Shown here piece by piece: positions 61,389-64,000 of a stretch of 64,000 bases of DNA; within the stretch, counting starts at the first letter, position 1, and every line of letters starts with the position of its first letter. Source of the DNA: Streptomyces brasiliensis. GTDB lineage: Bacteria; Actinomycetota; Actinomycetes; Streptomycetales; Streptomycetaceae. The notes beneath the pieces are model-generated. The model saw nothing but the letters and a program-made list of their open reading frames with translations, was not told the DNA's origin and searched no databases. The position numbers were made by a program, and so were the translations under genes. The stretch covers positions 1-64,000 of the forward strand of contig NZ_BMQA01000026.1 in the NCBI RefSeq assembly GCF_014647875.1. The letters run 5' to 3'.

Positions 61389-61997
61389 TCAGGTCAGCAG
61401 CCGCACCCAACTGGCGCTCAGCTCGTCGAGCATCTGCTCACGTGTGAGGTTCCAGTCGGCGCGATCCCAGTTCTGGGCGACGAAGTCGAGCTGGGCCATC
61501 GCAAGAACGCCCCTGAAGTGGCGTTGATGGGGCTGGAGCCGGCCGGCCTGCGACAGTCCGTCCTCGATGTCGCTGATGGCTTCCTCTATCCATCGTTCGA
61601 CCAGGTCGGTGAGTTCTCGGTCGACCGCCGCGGCATCGCGGCCGATGCGAATGATCGGGCGGATGGCCGGCCAGCTGTCGGCGGTCCGCCGCAGCCACGC
61701 CGTGATCGCCTCCGGCGTCCCATCGGCGACGGTGGCGACGAGGTCCTTCGCCGTGGAGCCGTGCTCGGGGGAGCGGACGCGCTGCAGCGCCTCGTTGAGC
61801 CGCTCGTCGATGAGCGCCTTCATCAGTTCGCTGCGGGAAGGGAAGTATGCGTAGAAGGTCACTCGTGTGGTGCCCGCCGCGGTCGCGATGTCGTCGACCG
61901 TGGTGGCGGCGTACCCCTTCGACTTGAACAGCTCGAGCCCTGAGTCCAGCAGCAGGCGGCGCGTCATCTGCTTCTGCGCCTCACGAAGGTTCGCCAT
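61389..61997 (-). CDS. TetR-family transcriptional regulator
   Basis: A 202-aa regulator. HTH in the first 45 residues: LLDSGLELFKSKGYAATTVD, DIATAAGTTRVTFYAYFPS and RSELMKALIDERL. The rest is the helical ligand domain. Convergent with the LysR gene. An inverted repeat GTATCG-N8-CGATAC lies 38-57 bp upstream of the ATG, the likely operator. Its targets are not otherwise apparent; no adjacent co-directional gene. Confidence 0.9.
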   Translation of the reverse strand: MANLREAQKQMTRRLLLDSGLELFKSKGYAATTVDDIATAAGTTRVTFYAYFPSRSELMKALIDERLNEALQRVRSPEHGSTAKDLVATVADGTPEAITAWLRRTADSWPAIRPIIRIGRDAAAVDRELTDLVERWIEEAISDIEDGLSQAGRLQPHQRHFRGVLAMAQLDFVAQNWDRADWNLTREQMLDELSASWVRLLT

Positions 61998-62322
61998 GGT
62001 CGCATCCTAACGCGTCGTTGTACGTTGAGCGGACGTATCGACTTGATGCGATACATGGCGCATGAAACTCTGACGAGAAGTAAGCCGATGCCTGCCGCTC
62101 ATGCGTTTTTGGTGACGGGCAGGCGGGACCTGCACTCCCTGACCGCGCCGGCTGTGGTCTCAGTCATGCCCTGCCGATGCGGTAATGGCTTGGCTGGTCA
62201 GGGAGTTGGATGAGGTCATTCCGTACGCTGCGGCGTCGCGCCTCGCCATGCGCGCTCGGTACGGCCTACGGCACCATCGACAGAGATCGTCCCCGCAGGG
62301 GGGCGACTTCTGCGCGGCCGAC
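61998..62322. other. Intergenic region upstream of TetR gene
   Basis: 325 bp. It carries the TetR palindromes described separately. A short plus-strand reading near 62185 (AWLVRELDEVIPYAAASRLA) has no family I recognise and is probably debris. Confidence 0.3.
62035..62054. promoter_or_regulatory. Inverted repeat before TetR gene
   Basis: GTATCG-N8-CGATAC, perfect 6-bp arms. A second, shorter symmetry TACGT-N7-ACGTA (62021-62037) overlaps its left side. Both are close to the TetR start at 61997 and are plausible autorepression sites. Confidence 0.45.
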
Positions 62323-63009
62323 TCACCCGCCTGGCGATCCATCACGGTCTGCGCGGGCGGGTCCTTCCGAGACCGGGAGGTGGCCGTGCAAGAGGAGGCT
62401 GACGAGCTGGTCCACCACCGCCTCGCCCGGCGGTATGCGGTTCACCGCGGCCAGGTACACGACCGTCCCGGAGTAGATGTCGACCATCAGTGACGTATCG
62501 GTGTCCGGCGGCAACCGGCCTTCGAGGCGGGCCTGCTCCAGCAGGTTCACGACCGACGCGCGGCGGGGTTCGATGAGCTCGGCGAAGGCTTTCGTGCCGG
62601 TGGGATCCTCGATCACGTCGGCGAGAAGCGCCGGGAGGATCAGGCAAGTGGGCATGGCGGAGACGAGCTCGATCGTGAGACGGACGGCGGTGCGCAGGTC
62701 GGCATCGAGGTCGCCGGTCTCGTGGATGGGAGGCAGGGGGACTTCCCCGCTGAGGGCCTCGATCACGAGTGCGGCCTTGTTCGGCCACCACCGGTAGATG
62801 GTGGCCTTGCTGACTCCGGCCCGCCGGGCGATACCTTCGAAGGCCAGCCGCTGGTATCCGACCTCGCCGAGGAGGTCTTTCGTGGCTCGGAGTACGGCTT
62901 CGTGAGACTCCCGGCGGCGCCGCCGCGAGTCAGGCGTGATGCGGTCGGGCTGGGCGTACTCAGGAGCCAAAGCGCTCTGATGGCCGTCCTGGGGTCTGGG
63001 AGTGTCCAC
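62323..63009 (-). CDS. TetR/AcrR-family transcriptional regulator
   Basis: A 228-aa regulator. HTH: VLRATKDLLGEVGYQRLAFE, GIARRAGVSKATIYRWWPNK and AALVIEALSGE. The middle and C-terminal part matches TetR_C_33-like ligand domains (LPALLADVIEDPTGTKAFAE). GTG 63009 follows GGGAGGCATGCG. A perfect 19-bp palindrome upstream, beside a divergent promoter, is the expected operator, so it probably represses the neighbouring secreted-protein gene as well as itself. Confidence 0.88.
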   Translation of the reverse strand: MDTPRPQDGHQSALAPEYAQPDRITPDSRRRRRESHEAVLRATKDLLGEVGYQRLAFEGIARRAGVSKATIYRWWPNKAALVIEALSGEVPLPPIHETGDLDADLRTAVRLTIELVSAMPTCLILPALLADVIEDPTGTKAFAELIEPRRASVVNLLEQARLEGRLPPDTDTSLMVDIYSGTVVYLAAVNRIPPGEAVVDQLVSLLLHGHLPVSEGPARADRDGSPGG

Positions 63010-63041
63010 CGCATGCCTCCCTTGTGAGCCACTGGCACCCG

Positions 63042-63070
63042 TTGACTTTGCCCGGAAAATGGCTCTATGT
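63042..63070 (+). promoter_or_regulatory. Vegetative-type promoter, -35 and -10
   Basis: TTGACT at 63042-63047, a 17-bp spacer and CTATGT at 63065-63070, reading towards the secreted-protein gene. The AT-rich spacer is typical. The palindrome at 63074 covers the expected transcription start, so a bound repressor would block it. Confidence 0.55.
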
Positions 63071-63073
63071 TTA

Positions 63074-63092
63074 ACGAAACGGGGCGTTTCGT
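63074..63092. promoter_or_regulatory. Perfect palindrome, likely TetR operator
   Basis: ACGAAACG-GGG-CGTTTCGT, perfect 8-bp arms and a 3-bp centre. It is 65 bp from the TetR GTG and immediately downstream of a good plus-strand promoter. The arrangement is that of a divergent TetR switch. Confidence 0.65.
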
Positions 63093-63281
63093 ACCGTATG
63101 CTCCGTCTTGTACTCAATAGTAAGATCCGTAAGCCTGCCAGGAAACTGCTGCGACGATGTTCAGCACGTCCGGCGGGTGGGTCACTGCGCGTCAGACCCG
63201 CGCGCAGGATCTGGCGCGTACGGGCGTTCCCCCCGAGTGCCCGAGATCCCTGTTCCGCCCCCCCGGAAGGGGGACATCATT

Positions 63282-63647
63282 ATGCGCGCAACTACGAGCA
63301 GGATGCGGCGAATAGCCGCTGTGGTCTGCACGGCGCCCATCCTTGCCATCGCGGCCGGAGCCGGCGCTGCCAGCGCGGCCGCTTTCCCGTCGTCGTCCCA
63401 TGTCGCTTCGGCTCCCGACAGCACGGTCCGGGGAGATGGCTGCTTCTTCGGTGACGGCTGGGGTTGGGGAAGCCGCTGCTTCTTCGGTGACGGCTGGGGC
63501 TGGGGCTTCCATCACAGCTTCGAAGGTCACCACGGCTTCGGTGGCGACCACGGCTTCGAAGGTAACCACGGCTTCGGTGGCGATCACGGCTTCGGTGGCG
63601 ACCACGGCGGTGGTGGTGACCACGGCGGTGGCGGGCATGGCTACTGA
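63282..63647 (+). CDS. Secreted Gly/His-rich repeat protein
   Basis: A 121-aa protein from ATG 63282 behind GGAAGGGGGACATCATT. A clear signal peptide (RRIAAVVCTAPILAIAAGAG ending in AASAAA). After it, CFFGDGWGWG occurs twice, then a run of GFGGDH/GFEGNH repeats ending in GGGGDHGGGGHGY. The mature part is almost only Gly, His, Phe, Asp and Trp, with two Cys. It may bind metals (many His) or form an aggregate at the cell surface. No family recognised. Under a TetR-like operator. Confidence 0.75.
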   Translation: MRATTSRMRRIAAVVCTAPILAIAAGAGAASAAAFPSSSHVASAPDSTVRGDGCFFGDGWGWGSRCFFGDGWGWGFHHSFEGHHGFGGDHGFEGNHGFGGDHGFGGDHGGGGDHGGGGHGY

Positions 63648-63787
63648 CGCTCCAGCGCAGTGAGCTCGCGAACTATCTGCGGCAGTTTTGTGAGTGCTGC
63701 ATCCGGATGCCCGGACATCTCGGGCATCCGGACCCGTCTGGAGTGGCAGACCTCCCATCCGACCGGTAGTCGGGGCGGTGTGCAGCG

Positions 63788-64000
63788 GTGAGGATCGTGT
63801 GCGTCGGTGCGGGGCCCGCGGGGCTGTACTTCGCGATCTCGGCCAAGTTGCGCGATGCCGGGCACGAGATCACCGTGTACGACCGCGACCCGCCCGCGGC
63901 CACCTACGGCTGGGGCGTCGTGTACTGGGACGACCTGTTGGACGTCCTCTATCGCAACGATCCGGAAAGCGCCCGGGAGGTCACCGCCAGGTCCGTGCTG
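63788..64000 (+). CDS. FAD-dependent monooxygenase (salicylyl-CoA hydroxylase-like), 5' part
   Basis: The first 71 codons of a gene that leaves the window. GTG 63788 begins RIVCVGAGPAGLYFAISAKL, the FAD GxGxxG motif, then AGHEITVYDRDPPAATYGWG and VVYWDDLLD. YGWGVVYWDDLL is the signature of the group of salicylyl-CoA 5-hydroxylase and 2-aminobenzoyl-CoA monooxygenase, which act on CoA-bound aromatic acids. Only the start can be judged here. Confidence 0.75.
   Translation, partial: MRIVCVGAGPAGLYFAISAKLRDAGHEITVYDRDPPAATYGWGVVYWDDLLDVLYRNDPESAREVTARSVL

Overview
The window is high-GC actinomycete DNA, most likely from Streptomyces. Evidence: coding frames have strongly GC-biased third positions, many genes start with GTG (one with TTG) behind GGAGG-like ribosome sites, operons are tightly packed with ATGA/GTGA overlaps, and the families present are typical of the genus (Stealth sugar-phosphate transferases, DUF190/CrcB pairs, many P450s, ECF42 sigma with a DGPF partner). 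I see no rRNA, tRNA, CRISPR array or recognisable transposase. About fifteen decayed or frameshifted genes, mixed with oxidoreductases, transporters and one-off regulators, suggest a chromosome arm or other accessory region rather than core genome.

0-10 kb: an MBL-fold hydrolase; a membrane-anchored phosphodiester-glycosidase-like protein; a fluoride-export operon in which two crcB genes alternate with two DUF190 (PII-like) genes, divergent from a degenerate inorganic-pyrophosphatase-like protein; a TetR remnant; RBBP9-like hydrolase; aldo/keto reductase; a twice-frameshifted FAD monooxygenase; a GH3 lipoprotein. 10-20 kb: P450; ArsR-like regulator with a perfect palindrome, coupled to a large FtsX/MacB-type permease without an ATPase; ParA plus small partner; PhnZ-like HD protein; GNAT; broken SpoIIE/HATPase protein; MOSC protein; molybdopterin-dehydrogenase FAD subunit; broken deazaflavin-type reductase. 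20-30 kb: two adjacent Stealth genes, SDR, fragments of HelR-like and LuxR/AAA genes, a MarR-MFS unit, broken cupin and alcohol dehydrogenase genes.

30-40 kb: PPOX protein, secreted adenosine-deaminase-like protein whose 5' end abuts an SDR fragment, P450 divergent from an aromatic FAD hydroxylase plus ACMSD-like amidohydrolase, K+-channel remnant, and a formamide-utilisation operon (fmdB, amiS, fmdA). 40-50 kb: Cys-rich hypothetical protein, ECF42 sigma with its DGPF partner, DHA2 MFS pump, catalytically degenerate histidine-phosphatase-like protein, P450, HIT protein, HFCD flavoprotein, and remnants of SDR, GH78, AraC and P450 genes.

50-64 kb: a LacI regulator and a sugar ABC importer with a GH65 glycosidase. 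Three similar LacI-type operators link regulator and importer, and a 174-bp palindromic element forms the lacI stop codon. Then a complete class I P450 system (P450, 3Fe-4S ferredoxin, FAD reductase) with a LysR gene behind it and a perfect LysR-type palindrome in front; two TetR genes with palindromes near their starts; a secreted Gly/His-rich repeat protein behind a clear promoter and TetR-type operator; and the start of a salicylyl-CoA-hydroxylase-like FAD enzyme running off the end.

The strongest leads are the fluoride/pyrophosphatase-like island, the reconstructed LacI and LysR regulons, and the palindromic element. Several single-base frameshifts, some in G/C runs, mean that read accuracy must be checked before calling those genes dead.
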